Origin: Tenrec ecaudatus
Taxonomy: Eukaryota; Chordata; Mammalia; Afrosoricida; Tenrecidae
NCBI RefSeq assembly: GCF_050624435.1
Contig: NC_134539.1
Location: 120,511,525 to 120,575,524 of the forward strand
Length of the DNA: 64,000 nt
Direction: 5' to 3'
Shown: positions 45,001 to 60,000 of the stretch, piece by piece
How positions within the stretch are numbered: position 1 is the stretch's first letter
How the letters are laid out: every line of letters begins with the position of its first letter
The notes under the pieces: generated by a model
What the model was told of the DNA's origin: nothing
The model's database searches: none
What the model saw: only the letters and a program-made list of their open reading frames with translations
Position numbers and translations under genes: made by a program

Positions 45001-48000
45001 GTCTATATAAAAGTGGTATCAGTGACACTACTAAAATATTTAAAAATTAACTTTTATAATTACTCAGAAATAACTACACCATTCTATTCTCTCAAAAAAA
45101 GAAGCTACTTCTGCTCCTTTATATTCCAATGATGCCTCTTTATCACCCTCCTCAACCTCATGGAATGTGACAGAGGACAATTGTGGCAGTATGCTGAGAG
45201 GTGGGACGACAGAACTAACCCGGATTATTGTAGCACGTAGCCAAGAAGAAAAGAGCAAATTAGAGAACTATATGCTCTCATAACTAATGGAAGACTCTTT
45301 TTAATCCTTGGTAAATTAATGAAACCTAGAAAACAAGAAATGCGCCTATGTGTCAATTCTACAGATCAAGAAATTAATTCACTACTTTGAAAAGCTTAAT
45401 ATTGGCTATATAAATTCCCATACATCTCAACCTCTGGGCTCTGAAATATATTTACTAAGAGAAAATAAAATCTGTATTAAGACCTTATATATAATCTCAA
45501 CACAAAAAGTCCTACAGAACCAAGAGACATTTATTTTGATGATAGAGTATAGCCAGTTAATAGAGGTTTTTGTTTTTATTAAATACAAAAGTTACTCAAT
45601 CTTAAAAAAAAATAATTTTATTGGGGGCTCATATAACTCTCATCACAATCCATACAGCCATCCATTGTGACAAGCACATTTGTTGCCCTCATCATTCTGA
45701 AAACATTTCTTTCTACTTGAGCCCTTGGTATCAGCGTCTCATTTTTACCCCTCCCTCCCTCATGAGCCCTTGATGATTTATAAATTATTGTTATGAAAGT
45801 GACTTATCTTAAAGCATCCTGGTATTAAACTCTACTTACCCCAAAGGTTTTGGCTTGTGGGTATCTAAGGAGTGCAATTGACATCTCTTGTTCTTCTTAC
45901 TTTTTGGAATAGCATCTATCATGTCATTGAGTTTGGACCTAATTAAAAACAAGCCATTGAAGGTTTAATGAAAATAAGACTTCGTTATTTTTAGAGTTTG
46001 AAACATTTCTCTTTACTGTTTTTTTGGTAAGTACATTTACAATAATAAAAGAAAATAAACAACCCATATTGAAAATCTACCTCAGAAATTATAACCCGAG
46101 AGCCTTTATAGTTGCATTTCCACTTCATCCCTAATGTCAGCTGAGACCGGATCTACTCAAAGAACTCTTTCCCACAAATGCTATCTAGGTTGTTCATCCC
46201 AATCTATAGCAGTATGTCAGGAGCTCTAATATTTTATGACTGATTGCTACCTGACTAGAAGCCATCTTCTCTCACAAACAGCAAACATATATTTCCTTGG
46301 ATGAGGAACCATAAACAAAATTTAAGTTAAGACAGGATACACTCACACATATATATACACACACTACTATATCCTACAACTAACCACACCGTATATCCGG
46401 TAAGTCTACAGTTCTAATTTAAATATATTTCAAATCCAATTACTTCTCACCACACGCCACCAGTAGTACCACCTTGGTCCAACTTCCCATTACCTTAGTC
46501 AACCTACATGGTCTCCCTGCTACTAAGCCTTTTGCCCTTGATAATCCAGGCTCCACTCATATTCGCTGTTTGCGCTTTTCAAAACTTAGATTATATTTTT
46601 CACTCAAACAATTTTTGAAAGCTTCTTAGGCACGAAGTGATGTTCAAACTTTCTACCACTTAATTGTTCACTTTTGGAATTTTTTCTCTTCAATCACTTA
46701 CAGATGCCTTCCTCTACATCCAACAGATAAGCAAACCTAACTGGCTTATTCCTCAAATAGAACCAGAATCCAACCATTTCACATTTCCATAGCCACCATT
46801 CTTGTAGCACGCCCCCACTCTCACCCAGACTATTAAAAAACCTTCCTGTCTCTGCTCTCACCTCTCCTGAAAGCACCTAATTCCTTCAGTATGATCAAGA
46901 CAAAGTCAAATATGCTTGCTAAAATTTCAAATCTGTCCTAGCAAAACTTAAAATATGTTATCAGGTAGGGGTCTGGTTAAACTGCTGTCTCTGATGGAAG
47001 GAGGCAAATTGGCTGTTCCTGGAAAGACTGCTTTTGTAGAAGCCCCCGTCCCTGGCAAGTTACTAAGTGCAGCTAGCCTGTTTCCTGTCAAACTGCCTCA
47101 ATCCCGCCCAAGAACAGCCAAATGTAAGGAAGTGAGTGCCCATGTTTTGTTTTATGTAGCACAGGCAGCCCCCTGTTACAAATATCCCAATCTACACACA
47201 ATTCCTATTTAGGGATTGTGTTCTATAAGCTTGGTTTTCAGGGTGAACTCACCTATCAGTGACTTGATGTAGTTTTCCTGTTTCACTCTGTTCTGAGAAA
47301 GTGCTTCTAGTCTAGAAAATTTTAGGTTCCTGTCTCATATCAAGTAGAAGACCATGGGTGATTCTTCTCAGGGGTTAAAATCTTTTTCTCTCCCATGAAA
47401 ACCTGATTCTTGTGCCTGTGCTTCCAGTAGCTACTCTGAGAAACTGGCATAAATCCCTCTATTTAAAAAGTGCACCCCCAAAAAATAATCATTGGCTATA
47501 TTAATTGGTCTAACAGAGGCTTAAAGGATGACAATTTTGGGGGAACCTATTACAAGGATCTACATATAACCTCTTCCCTGGGGGATGGACAACAGAGAAG
47601 TGGGTGAAGGGAGATGCCAGACAGTGTAAGATATGACAAAATATGGATTCCTGGTAGCATGGTGTTTGCTTGCTGGGCTGAGATCCATATGGTCACTGGT
47701 TCAAAACCACCAGAAGTTCCTCAGAATAAAGAATGGGCTTAAAAAAAAAAAAAGATATGACAAAATAACAATTTAGAAATTATCATGAAGGAGGGGGGAG
47801 AGGGAAGGGAGGGGGAAAATGAGGAGCTGATACCAAGGGCTCAAGCAGAAAGGAAATGTTTTGATGATGATGGCAACAAATGTGAAAATGTGCTTGACAC
47901 AATGGATGCATGGATTGTGTAAGTTGTATGAGCCCCCAATAAAATAAAAAAGAGTTTACAGTCTCGAGGTGCTAATATCAAGGGCTCTAGCAGAAAATGT

Positions 48001-51000
48001 TTTGAAAATTATGATGGCAATATAAGCACAAATGTTTGATACAATTGATGTATGAATTGTTATGAGCTGTAAGAGCCCCCAATAAAATTATTTATTGATT
48101 AAGAAAAAAAAAGATGACAATTGGTTTCTCTAAGAGACCATCCTAAAAGTATGCAAAAGAAAGCTGGTGCTGAGTGTCCTTGAAGAGATCTTAGACCAGT
48201 GGTCCTCAAACTGTTTAAACAAGGGGCCAGTTCACTGTCCCTCAGACCCGTTGGAGGGCTGGACTATAGTTTTTTAAAAAACTATGAACAAATTCCTATG
48301 CACACTGCACATATCTTATTTTGATATAAAAAAACACCCGGCGGGCTGGATAAATGTACTCCGCGGGCCGCAGTTTGAGGACCCTGCCCTAGAGGCTCCT
48401 TCCTCATAAATGTCCCTGCCAAGACAACCTGAAGTAGCAACATCACTGTAGCTGCAATAGTAAGAATAAGAAAACAAAAGTGGGAGGGGGTCATCTGTTA
48501 CCAAGCAACCAGGACAGACCTGCCTGCACTTGAATAGCAGAAGTGAGGCTCTCCACAAATGACTGAGGATCTGCCAACTTTGCCCAGACCCCACTTCCAG
48601 AAATAACTGAGAAAACTAAGGCAAGTAACCTTGCAGACAAAGCAGCTAAAAAAGCACTTCTCAGATTATTTTGCCCTTATGAGTACAGATGTTTTATTGT
48701 TTTTGTTTACTGTTTATTTTTTTCCCATTGTTAGAATGATTTTTATCCACAATTAGCTCAAAAAAGAAATTGGGGGGCCAGGGGGGGAAGGAACAGGAGG
48801 TAAACTGCTCATGGAGAAAGTAATAAAAATTAGAAGGAAAGAATCTCCTCATCTTTCAAATTACCTGGGCCAACTTTTTCTTTTAAAAAATACTTTATCA
48901 GGGAACAGCGCAAACACAGTGCCACACTACCACAGTGGAGTTTCCCATACTTGGGGAAAGGGCAGGGGTCAGCACACCCGGAGTGCAATGGGTGAGCCTC
49001 GCCCTGGGAAAACCACCTTCGTGATCCTGGCGTCTCCCCTGCCAGTATTACCTGGGCCAACGTTAACATGTAAGTGAACTGACATTGTTCCTTGACAATG
49101 AGCCCCAGAGATCTAACATATTCCAGAGGTTTTTGGTTTAGGATGAATTTTTTATTGTGAAATTCCATAGGTTTTAAAAAGACTTCTAATCAAGTAAAAA
49201 GGTTTTTTTACAGGCAAACTAAGACAAGTAATGTTGATAATGGAGTCTAAAACAAGAAATATGCTGTTTTAATTGTTAGCAAAAACTGGGTAGATCACCA
49301 ACATTAAAATAAAGAGGACAAATATAAAGTTAGACTGAGAAAATGTTAAAACTTTGAGTAGAATCATAGACTATTTAAATAAACAGTAGTTATTATAGGC
49401 TTAAATTATTTTCTAATTTTGGGGTAACTTATAATCAAACTGAGTTATTAGATATTCATAATTGATGTTTGCAGGCTCTTTGTGTGTGTGTGGCATGTAT
49501 AGGGTATAAACACAGACACACAAGGAGCTTCAAAAATTTCAATTCCATTTCCCCAGGAACTTCTGGAAACCCCCTCATACTTAGGTCTGACATGGTGTCA
49601 TTTTTGCCACTTACAAGGTTGTACTTTAAGAGATAAGCATCTAAGACAAGAATTTAGAATGTATATTAAAGGGTATTTATTTGATGTAGTCAAAATTCTA
49701 CGAGCTACAGCTAAGAGTTTGATCTGCTCAGAATTTTTAGGAGACTTAATGTTAAATAGCAAAGATGGGAATTTCTTGCCATAAAGATAAGATTTTCTTT
49801 AATTACTAGGTTGAAACCGAGTTTTACCCTTCATGCAATTTGTCTCAAGGGCAAAGGTTTGGCAAAATAAATTTCTGAATTGAAAACCATGTAACTTAAC
49901 ATTAGGAAAAGGGCTTTGCTATCCAAATCACTGGTTAAGTAAACTCAACTACAATCTCAAAGTCGTGTGATAAATTCCTGACAACTTTAAAACGTCACAG
50001 GAAGCCACGCTAAGAAGTCAGGTTGAGAGTTTTAGGAAAGTAAAATGACTGGTCACAAATGTTTTACAAGAGGGATAGAGAGCCTGGTTTTGCCTGAAAG
50101 CAGAATGACTGGTTTCGCCAGAAAGGAGATAATAAAAACTAAACCCGAGGGTATGTTGAAAGTTACAGAAGTTTTTCACATCCACATATAAGACAGACTA
50201 TATCTAAATTAAAACGAAAAGATTGAGTAACACATGAAAGTGAGCACAGACCGCGCGTCAGAAATGCCACAGAAGCTCCAGAGTGCTTGCAACATTAAGC
50301 TCAACAGTGCCGCTGAGCAGCATCAGTATAAAGGAACGCCAGTCACAGCAGTAAAATCATACTTAAAAGTGTTTTAGTGCATTGTTCTCATTCTGTTATG
50401 CTTCAACATGGGCAGACTGTAGCTTTCTTGTCCATCCTTGCACACCTTTAGAGAAATATGTTCGAACATGAGATTATAGATGCTTACTCATGTTACTGGC
50501 TGCCCTGCCCCTTTTACATGTATTTCTACCCCTTGGTCAGGCAGTAGAAACAAGTAAACATTGTTAAAGGCCCCTTATGGAAAATGGAAGCATAAGTAAA
50601 CAGCTAATCTCAGAATCACAAAACAGGACTACATACAGCCTGCTGAAATCTTTGGATTCTACTTTATAATTGTTGCTATTTTTAAAAAATGTTTTATGAT
50701 GAATTAGGTGGGGGTAGGTAATTGTAGCTACTGCTGTCCTTTACTCTGGAAGATGCTTACATTTTATACTAATTATACTAACGAGATGCATTTGGTAAGC
50801 AGGCTGAATCTGGAGCTAGAGTTGGCCATCTGAACGCTGGAGTTGTCATCACCCACTCTGATCTGTACGTGAAAATGCACTCTCTAGTAATCCACTTTAA
50901 AGTGCAACATCATATCAAATGCTATCATTGATGATCTCACCTTCAAGCCAGGCATTTGCGCGACACGTTGGATTACTGGCTCACCTTAGGAACATGTTTA

Positions 51001-54000
51001 CACTGGTGATGGAGATGGTTACATGTGGAGCTGCTAACAGCACGCTTATCACTGAAACCCCCTGGTGCTCCATGGCACAAAGATGAGGCTTTCCCCTCCT
51101 GCTTTCTACAGTCTCGGAAACCCACAGGGACAGGTTGACTCTGCCAACAGGGTCACTGCTAGTTGGAATGACCCCAAGACAGTGACAGAATCAGAACTCA
51201 GAAAAAGTTACATAAAACTTCTTTGATCCCAATTATCAAAACGATTTGTTTCCCACCCAAGACTCCAATTTTTGTAAAGATGTTCACATAGCTAATATAA
51301 CAAATTCCAAGACTATTTGATAACAGCATCTATGTTAACCTTGGAATCCATAAAAATTAGGGTCATGACAATTACCCATTTACGATAACCATTTAAAAAA
51401 AGTTAATTACATGATTAAATTAAATGAACTCATTTCAATACCTATCCCACCATGTTTTATTTTCCCTTTTGCGACATTTAGCTGGCTGTCTAGTACTGGT
51501 TTGGGGCTATGCTCAATAGAACAAACTGGATTATTAATTATTGGAGGATTAGTCAAATTCCAAAACAGATGGTGGTATAGAAAATGTGTTCTCTCAGTTT
51601 TTCAGTCATTGTATTGGGGGCTCCTAAACAGCTCTTATCCCAATCCATACACACATCCACTGTGTCAAGTACATTTGTACATATTTTGCCATCATCATTT
51701 TCAAAACTTTTTCTTAAATATGCTTTGAGCTGCCACTAAGCTGCTCTGCAGAATAAGCATGAGGCTTTCTGCTACTGTAACAAATGCACATCTTGAGAAC
51801 CAACAGGGAAAGTTCTCAGGGTCACCTGAGTCAGCATCAACTTAATGGCAGCAGGTCTGGTTTGTTCCAAGTCAAGTGCCATATGAAATAGTTGATATTT
51901 ATCACCAAAAGAAGACACCCCTTGCTTTGCAAAAAATTATCTATGTTGAACAACTTATTACCAGTAAACAGCCAACTTTTCTTCCTTCTTTCCCTAGAGT
52001 ACTGCAATACTGAACTTCACCTTCCAGAACCTACCTAATTTGTCCTGAAATGTGGCCTTCCCTAACCCAGTAAGAACCCAACTCTCTCTAAAGACAAGCC
52101 CTACAAGTCTAGTAGTATAACAAGGAGAAGAAATCACCTGTAAAAAAGACAGGAAGAAGTCCTTGCAGGAGACAAGTGACCACAATGTGGGGAATGTGCT
52201 AAGAGTCCTAGAAAACATGACGCTTTCAGGTCAAACTCACAGTAACAGGTCTGAGTTGATCTGCTCAGTTTCTGATGAATAAGGGGAGGGGACAAACTGT
52301 GGCTGTTCTCAGGAAGAACGTGTTGGCACAAGTTGTCATTGTCCTTGAAAGATAAAACTCATTGCCATCTAGTTGATGCTGACCCAGAGATCCTGTCTGA
52401 GGGGGTAGAATTGCCCCTGTGGGTTTCTGAGACTACAGGAGAAGAAAGCTTCAGCTTTAGCTTTCTTCAGCGGAGCCACTGGTGGTTCTGAATCGTTATC
52501 CTTGCAGTTAGCAGCCCTGTACATAACCACTGTGCGCCCAGGGCTTCTGTGAAAGCTAAGGGGAACCAGATTTGAAAACACTTGCATAGGCTGACTCCAG
52601 GGTGTCTGTAAATCAGCTGAAGCTCTGGTTACTAATTACGACTATTTCTCTAAACTCCTATTATTGGGGGTGGGGGTGTGGGGGGAGAAGGAATCCTTTC
52701 TCAGTTTCTATACCTTGGTGACTTGAACACAATTTTTTCTAAACTTTGCTTGACAAATTATAGGTAAAAAGTTAACACCTGACTAAGCTCTTTAAAAGCT
52801 TCACAAACCCACTTTCCCCTGATTACACTTACCCATGTACATAAAATAATGTATAAAGCTTCTTTGCATCAGTCATACAGCTTCGAGTTACAGATAGGAC
52901 TCCCTTGGGCCCCACTGTCAGAGGTTCAAGGGCAGGATTTCCAGACTCTACAAGCTGGGAGAAGAGGCGCTCCACACTACGACGACAACCCACACACGGG
53001 ACAAGCTGAGAGAGTGCACTCAAGACTTCACGTGACGTCACCACCATGGCAATACTGAGATCTTGTTGCTTAAGCATACTATGTCGCTAAAGCAAGGGAA
53101 AGAAAAAGAGTTCTTAAGGAAGACATGAAATTTTCATTTTTTTGCTACCACTTAATTCTGGTTCACATCCTTAACGGAATAAATCTTCTTTTAGGTCTAG
53201 GAGGTGCGTAGCAGAGACCCTTAATTCAAAGATGAGCTCTGGGTGGCAGTCAGTAGTCAGTAATCTATCACCTCCTTTCTCTCTATTTAAGATAAAAAAG
53301 TGTTACAGGCTATACCCTACATAAACTCCCTTTACATCGTAATAACAGAGAAGTGATCTGATTACGGCTATTAACGATTGGCTAATCACAATGGGTCACA
53401 TCATGGGGGTGTTTGTTAAACTTTTAAATTATATCATCACATAGCCACCTAACTACTACTAGGAGCCCTGGTGTAGTGGGTTGTGCTTTGGGTTACTAAC
53501 CACAGGGTCGGTCAGCAACTCCATGGAAGACCAGGCTTCCTGCTCCCACAAAGAGAAACCCACAGAGGGTAATTCTACTCTGTCCTATTGGGTCACTATG
53601 AGTTAGAATCAACTCACTGGCCGTGTGAGTTTTCACCAAAATAGTGAAATTCATGGTCCAACCAAGCTGACATATTTTAAGGTGGACAATATTCAATCCA
53701 CAAGAGCCATAAATCTTTCACTTAAAGTTTTCTCTAAAAATAGGAATAGTGGTTTTCTTTTTTTGTTTGTTTTAGTGGTTTACAACTTGACAGAATTAAA
53801 GTCTCAGAAACTCACAAGGCCAGTTTAACCTGCCTTAAAGGGCGACCACGAGTCGGCACCAACTTAATGAGGGTGAGTGCGTGAACACTAGATAAGCAAG
53901 ACTCTTTCTTAAAAAAAATGAAGCAAAAATAGGAATGATGACCTGGTAAAATTCATGCTTTATAGATAGCCTTAAAATGTTAACACATCACCACGCAATC

Positions 54001-57000
54001 GCTCTCATAAGATAGGGGCATATATCAGATACATAAGTTTATTTAACATTAGCAATTTTACCGAAATCTTAAGACCCAGGTAAAACAAAATATTTATAAC
54101 TAGAATTTTAAAAGACTCCTTAAAACATTTTTTGACTAATTATAATTTATATTTTAATCATTTTATTAGGGGCTCATACAACTCAGCACAACCCATACAT
54201 ATTCCAATTGTGTAAAAGTGAATCTGTACATTCATTGTCCTCATCATTCTCAAAACATTTGCTCAACTCTTTGAAACTTACAAATCCTCTAGATACTTAA
54301 AATACTGATGAAAAGAACAATTACCTGAATGAACTGCTTTAGTTGGGCACCATTATTCTGGTGCCCATCAAGATTTAGCACATTGTCAGGAAATTCCATC
54401 ACCATCTTAAAATTCAAAAGAATAAAAATCAATTATTTTGTCCTCTTCAAACACACTGCAGTGAATTTCACAAACTTAGGAAACATAAATAGACCCCAAA
54501 ACCAAACTTGCCATTGTCCAAGCAAAAATTAAAAACCTACGTTACATGATTTGATTCAGTTCAATTAGGCACAGCAGCCAGGGATTCAAATTCCAGCACT
54601 TACTATCTGTATCATTACCTTGACAATGATTCTAAGTTTCTGCATTGTTAAATAAAGTCAAGGAACAGTTTTCTTTTATATCGATCTGAATCATTTTAAG
54701 GATTAATATTTTTAACATATGTGTGGCAGTACCCAGTAATAGCACTTAATTAACAAAATACTCAGAACAGTATCTTACACACAAGAATTATCTGCGTAAT
54801 TATGAACAAAGGGAGACATGGAGATATTTACTATGAAAATTATTATGATGCTTAAATATATTTCAGGATGTCATATCAGGTAGTTTCAATTAGTACATCT
54901 GTTACATCATCAATTTAGGAAGTAGAATATAGTACAGTTACATACCAATAAGGAAAATGCCATTAATCTCAAATTAAGAAGCATTCCAGTTCTAGAGATG
55001 TTAAAATGTAAAAAAAAAAAAATGCCTCTAAAACAATGAAATACAGCAACACCTTTATGTAGATATAATTTAATGCCAGGTGTAATACTCTCTGGGAACC
55101 AAATCTCTACTTTTATTCAAGGACCATAAACTCCTACAAACACAATCTCTTTCAAAAGACTGCCATCGAGTCAATTCCAACTCCTAGTGACCCCATAGGA
55201 CAGGGTAAAACTGCCTCTGTGTGTTTCCCAGTCTTTCCGAGAGTAGAAAGCCTGTCTTTCTTCCGAGGAGCAGTTGGTGGTTTGAACTGCTTACCTTATA
55301 GTTAGCAGCCAAAGGCACAACAATTATGCCACCAACCCAGAAAATTAATCCAAAAGCCATCAAGTAGATTCCAATTCATGGTCACCCTAAAAGAAAGGGT
55401 AGAACTCCCCTTGTGGGTTTCTCCTTTATTTAACTTTCTTCTTTCTTGTCTTTTCTCCTTTCAGCAGTTTGAAACCACCAGCTGCTCAACTGGAGCATAC
55501 TATATTAGATGTGAATATCAGTGTGTTTGAATTACGTGGGCCAAAAGTACCAGGGACTGCCAGAAGAATGAACAAGTCTATGCTAGAAGTACAGCCAGCG
55601 GGAAAAATGAGGAGCTGATGCCAGGGGCTTAAGTGGAGAGCAAATGTTTTGAGAATGATGAGGGCAATGAATGTACAAATGTGCTTTACACAATTGATGT
55701 ATGTATGGATTGTGATGAGTTGTATGTGCCCCTAATAAAATGACTTTTTTAAAAGAGAAGAGGTACAGCCAGAATGCTCCTAAGAAGCAAAGATAATGAG
55801 ACTTCATCTCCCATACTTTGGACATATTATCAGGAGGGAACAATCTCTGGAGTACATCAAGCTTAGAAAAGTATAGCAGGTCAGCAAAAAAAGAAAGACC
55901 TTGAACAAGATAAACAGGCAGAGAAATGAGTTCAAACACAGCCTATTTTGAAGGATGGTAGAAGACTGGTCAGTATCTTGTCATACAGGTGGGTTGCCAT
56001 GAATCAGAATCAACTTGACAGCACAACATTAATGGGGGGGGAATTAATGACTTGCTTCCAATTTTATGTTCATTATACCACATTCAGACATGCTTCCATA
56101 TCAATAACTTTCACTGCTCTAGAAGTTTCTTTCTCTAATATGTGGATTTTATGTCCAAACCTCACCTTGTCAAGGATCAATCATCACATTTTTAAGTTAA
56201 TCTATCTTGTTTATTGCTTTTCCTCTCATGGCTTTATTAATATCTCAAAAAAGTGGTGGTAATAATTAAGGTAACACCTATCTAATTTTATATATACTAT
56301 TGTTCTAACCACTTTTATATAGGAACCTGAAGTCACTCATCTACTTAATAATGTAGTGCCGAAGGATGTAACTGAAATACATAAAACAGTTAATGATCCA
56401 TATAACCCCATTCTATTTAAGTACCTGGCATTTAAGTAACCCTGCTATTATTAGTAAGAGTCTGGTGGCATTGTGGGTTACTCCTGGGTTTGTAACCATA
56501 AGGTCAGGAGATCAAAACCACTAGCCACTCAGAGAAAGGGAGGCTTTTCTGCTCCCATAGAGTTAGTCTCTCACAAGGGCAGTTCTACTCTGTCCTATAG
56601 GATCACTATGAGCCAGAATCAATTCAATGGCAGTGAGTTTTTTTCTGGTTTGGTATTAATAGAACAGAAAACTGATAAACACATTAATAGTAAAATTAAC
56701 TCATTGTCACAAAAATTTAACTGTCAATCATAAAAAATGACATGTAACTCAGTAGAATACCATTGATCATTTCAAACCTACCATTTAAGCAACATTTTGA
56801 TTATACTTCACTCGCTTGATACAAATTTCAAATTTCATCATTAAAATCAATTGCCATTACACACACACCAAATTTAAGACTCTATCTATATTGATTTGAT
56901 CCAAGTTATCAACTTATGCAATATTCAAACAGTTGGTCCTTATTCACCCAATTCAAAATGTTTACAACCTGATGATTCACAGGACATCCTAAACTCTGAA

Positions 57001-60000
57001 TGCATGACAAATATTTTGATCAACTTTATTTTACTGTTCTAATAAAGCAGAAGTCATCAAAGGAGATCTACCAGCTTACCTTAAAAATAATGAAAGTATA
57101 TAGATATTTTCCCTTAGGAATTTTTTTTAAAGTTATATTATGGAGCAAGGTTTCAAATAAAATAAAAACACACACAACTCATTTCAGATCATCCTGTTTT
57201 CGTCTGACTAGTAAATGTCCCTAACACAAAGACCTACTCTATTACTATTATCTTTCCAGGTTTCATCAGTCCAGACAAATACTACGTTTCCTTTTACACT
57301 TATTCTACACCGCTCCAGACACTTCACGAACACTAAATGCGTACTGTATGCTTTCAACTGCTTAGCACAGTGGCTTTCTTCCTTGCGGCTTCCTGACCAA
57401 TCAATATCTGGATTTTAACACCCTCAGAGATGGCAATAAGAAAAAAGAAATCAAGGGAATGCAGAATATAGCTAGGGCACTTCCCTACCTCTTCTTGAAA
57501 TCACTTCCTTGGCTGACTCCTCAGGTGCTAGGTTACTGAAAGGAGAGTCCTGTCGAGTGTTCCAGAGGAACCATTAGGGAGGGTTCTGCTTCACGATGCA
57601 GCTGCCTAGCCACAGCTCATCGAAAGTAGAACTCGGTGTTGTGCTGCAATTATTGTCTTATGAAGTTCAGTAAATCCATTACCCACTTTCACTTTAAGTA
57701 TCTCTCCTGGTTTCTCTTGACCACAATTTTTTTTTAACATTCTCACAAGTTCTAACAAACTTTATCAGATTCGTATATCAATTATTTTCACATAAACTTT
57801 ATTCATTTGTTTCTTCATTCTCACAGCTACTTAAAACATGTCATCCTTAGTAGTAAGTTGAATGATACAATGTTAAATGTTAAACTTTTAACACAGCTGA
57901 AACAATTCCCAAGATGTGCTGCTATTTATTAGATTTTAATGTTTCAGTTAAAACCATCAGACTTTCTAGTAGTCAGATAGGTTTGAAATAGGAATAGTAG
58001 TAAATTGCAGTCTAGAAAAACTGGAGTAATGTCACAATATGTACTAAGAATTTTATAAAAACTAATTCAGTTTCAAGAAGTCTAAGAAAAATTTTAAAAT
58101 TACGTACTAAAAGATACATCAGAAAATGTTTAATTTTTCAAAAAAACATTGTAATAATATAATCGGATGCCAAACAATATTAAACAGTCACTAAAAATGT
58201 CTAAAACTGAAAAGAAAAAAATTTTAAATTACATTTAATGAAGGGGGAAAAAGCTCTAAAATAGTATGAAATTGATCTCTACTCTGCATCTATATGTGAT
58301 CTATGACTAGATTCACCAAATGATGCTATCGCCTCAGTTACTTCTGGAAGCAGAATTTTTGTAAATTTTTAATCAAGAGTTATTCTAAAGAGTATTTTTG
58401 TAATAATCATTTTTGTACTAATCTTTAAAAAATAAACTACTTCAAAGATCTCTAAATTAGCATATTATGTCCACCTACTAGTGTAAAATTCTCTTACCAT
58501 TGAGCAGAACTTTAGCCACACGACATACTATTTTCCTAAATATTCCGTCAATTTACTTGTTTGATGTAATAAGTACAATACATTCATTGCGTAGCACTTG
58601 AAATGGCCAGTTCTGTGAGGGTTCCTATGTTCCTTCTCTCTGCAATGTTACCTGGCAGGATTCAAACCCAGTGCCAAGAGCAGTGTGCACAAGTATTCAA
58701 ATCTATTAAAACTACCATCCGCATCTTTTAAATATCACATAAAATAAAAGATTCTTAATTTCATTTTATAGATCCAATCTAAAATCAAGTTTAAGGCTAG
58801 AGGTTTCAGATCCTGTTACTAAGTAAACATTTGTTAACTGATTGTAAACATCATACCTAGACTACAATATAACATTATTAACTATACTGTAACATTTGGG
58901 TGCTAAGATTCTAAGACTACTGAGTATATATTATCTCTTATGCCCTCTTCCCAACCATTCCTTTCTTCGGTACATTACCTATACACCCTAGGAACAAAGC
59001 CCAAACCAACCAAATATTAACTTTACGCGCACACCAAATGGACAGTACAGAAGAGAGCTGCATTCTCTTTTGTCATGTGCCCCAATAGTGTTTTGCTTTA
59101 GCCTTGAAATGTTTGTTTCCTCAACTATGGTGCACTCTTGATAAGAATTTTCACAAAACGGCACGTAATGGGGAGGGAAAATAATGTCCTGCTTGTTCTG
59201 TAATAATTGAAATCCCACTCCAAAACAAAGAAAAACAGCACCTTTCTCTAAGTAAAAAGTGATTTTGAAATATTTAAATTAGGCAAGCCCAAATTTTTAT
59301 TTGCCTTGGCCACAATACATTAAAATCAGAATTCAACAACCGGCTACCATCCAATCAAAATTTGTCTACAGAAATTCATGCATTAATAAGCCACAGTGCA
59401 AGGCCACATCTTTTTACATGGAAAAACCGTACCAACTAACATCGTTGTAGAGAGGGAATAACACTCCAAGCGTTAGCCATTTCAAGTGCCACACAACTGT
59501 TCTAATTCACATTAAACGTGGTTATGTGGGTATTAGAAATCAGAAAGTCTCTCCATATTAGAATCAGTCAAATCTGTGTTGATTTCCCCTATATTTTACT
59601 ATTATATTCTCAAGGGATATCTTAACTTTAGCCTTAAACATAAAGGCTATGTACTTTGAAAAAGCGTTTACGTTGGAAAGAGAGAACATTAATAAATTCC
59701 TATCAGGACTTTTCAAATCGAGTAAAGCATAATACAACTTGATCACAGGGCTAATAAACTATTTAAAGTGCAAGTTCATTATACTTTTTATGCAGAAATC
59801 AGAACATACTGCAAGTAATTTCAAATGCAGCATCAACAGAAATTCCATTGATGTCAGGCTAACTTAACTTACCTTTTCCATAGGAAAAACAATGGATTGG
59901 GTAGTTATACTTTCACCTACATTTTTTTTTAACAAATCAAACCATTCAACCTCTCTTGTGAACCTTGTGAAAGGCTTACACTCAAGTCTTTTAAAACTAG

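Larger units (their letters stand above)
47527..48122 (+). repeat. Nested retroposon cluster flanked by gatgacaatt
   Basis: Outer flanks gatgacaatt at 47527 and 48113 bracket two successive LINE 3' ends, each with an AATAAA: 47537-47950 and about 47955-48111. The first is itself interrupted by a short A-tailed SINE (47641-47752). See separate entries and findings. Confidence 0.7.
45939..52832. other. GGNBP2 intron 3
   Basis: 6.9 kb. Contains the nested LINE/SINE cluster (47527-48122), a hAT-like element (48197-48386), a U1 retropseudogene (48899-49048), an AfroSINE (51010-51195), a LINE 3' end (51600-51722), and AfroSINEs at 51735-51875 and 52345-52557. 49080-51000 is AT-rich with no feature that I can name. 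Confidence 0.75.
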
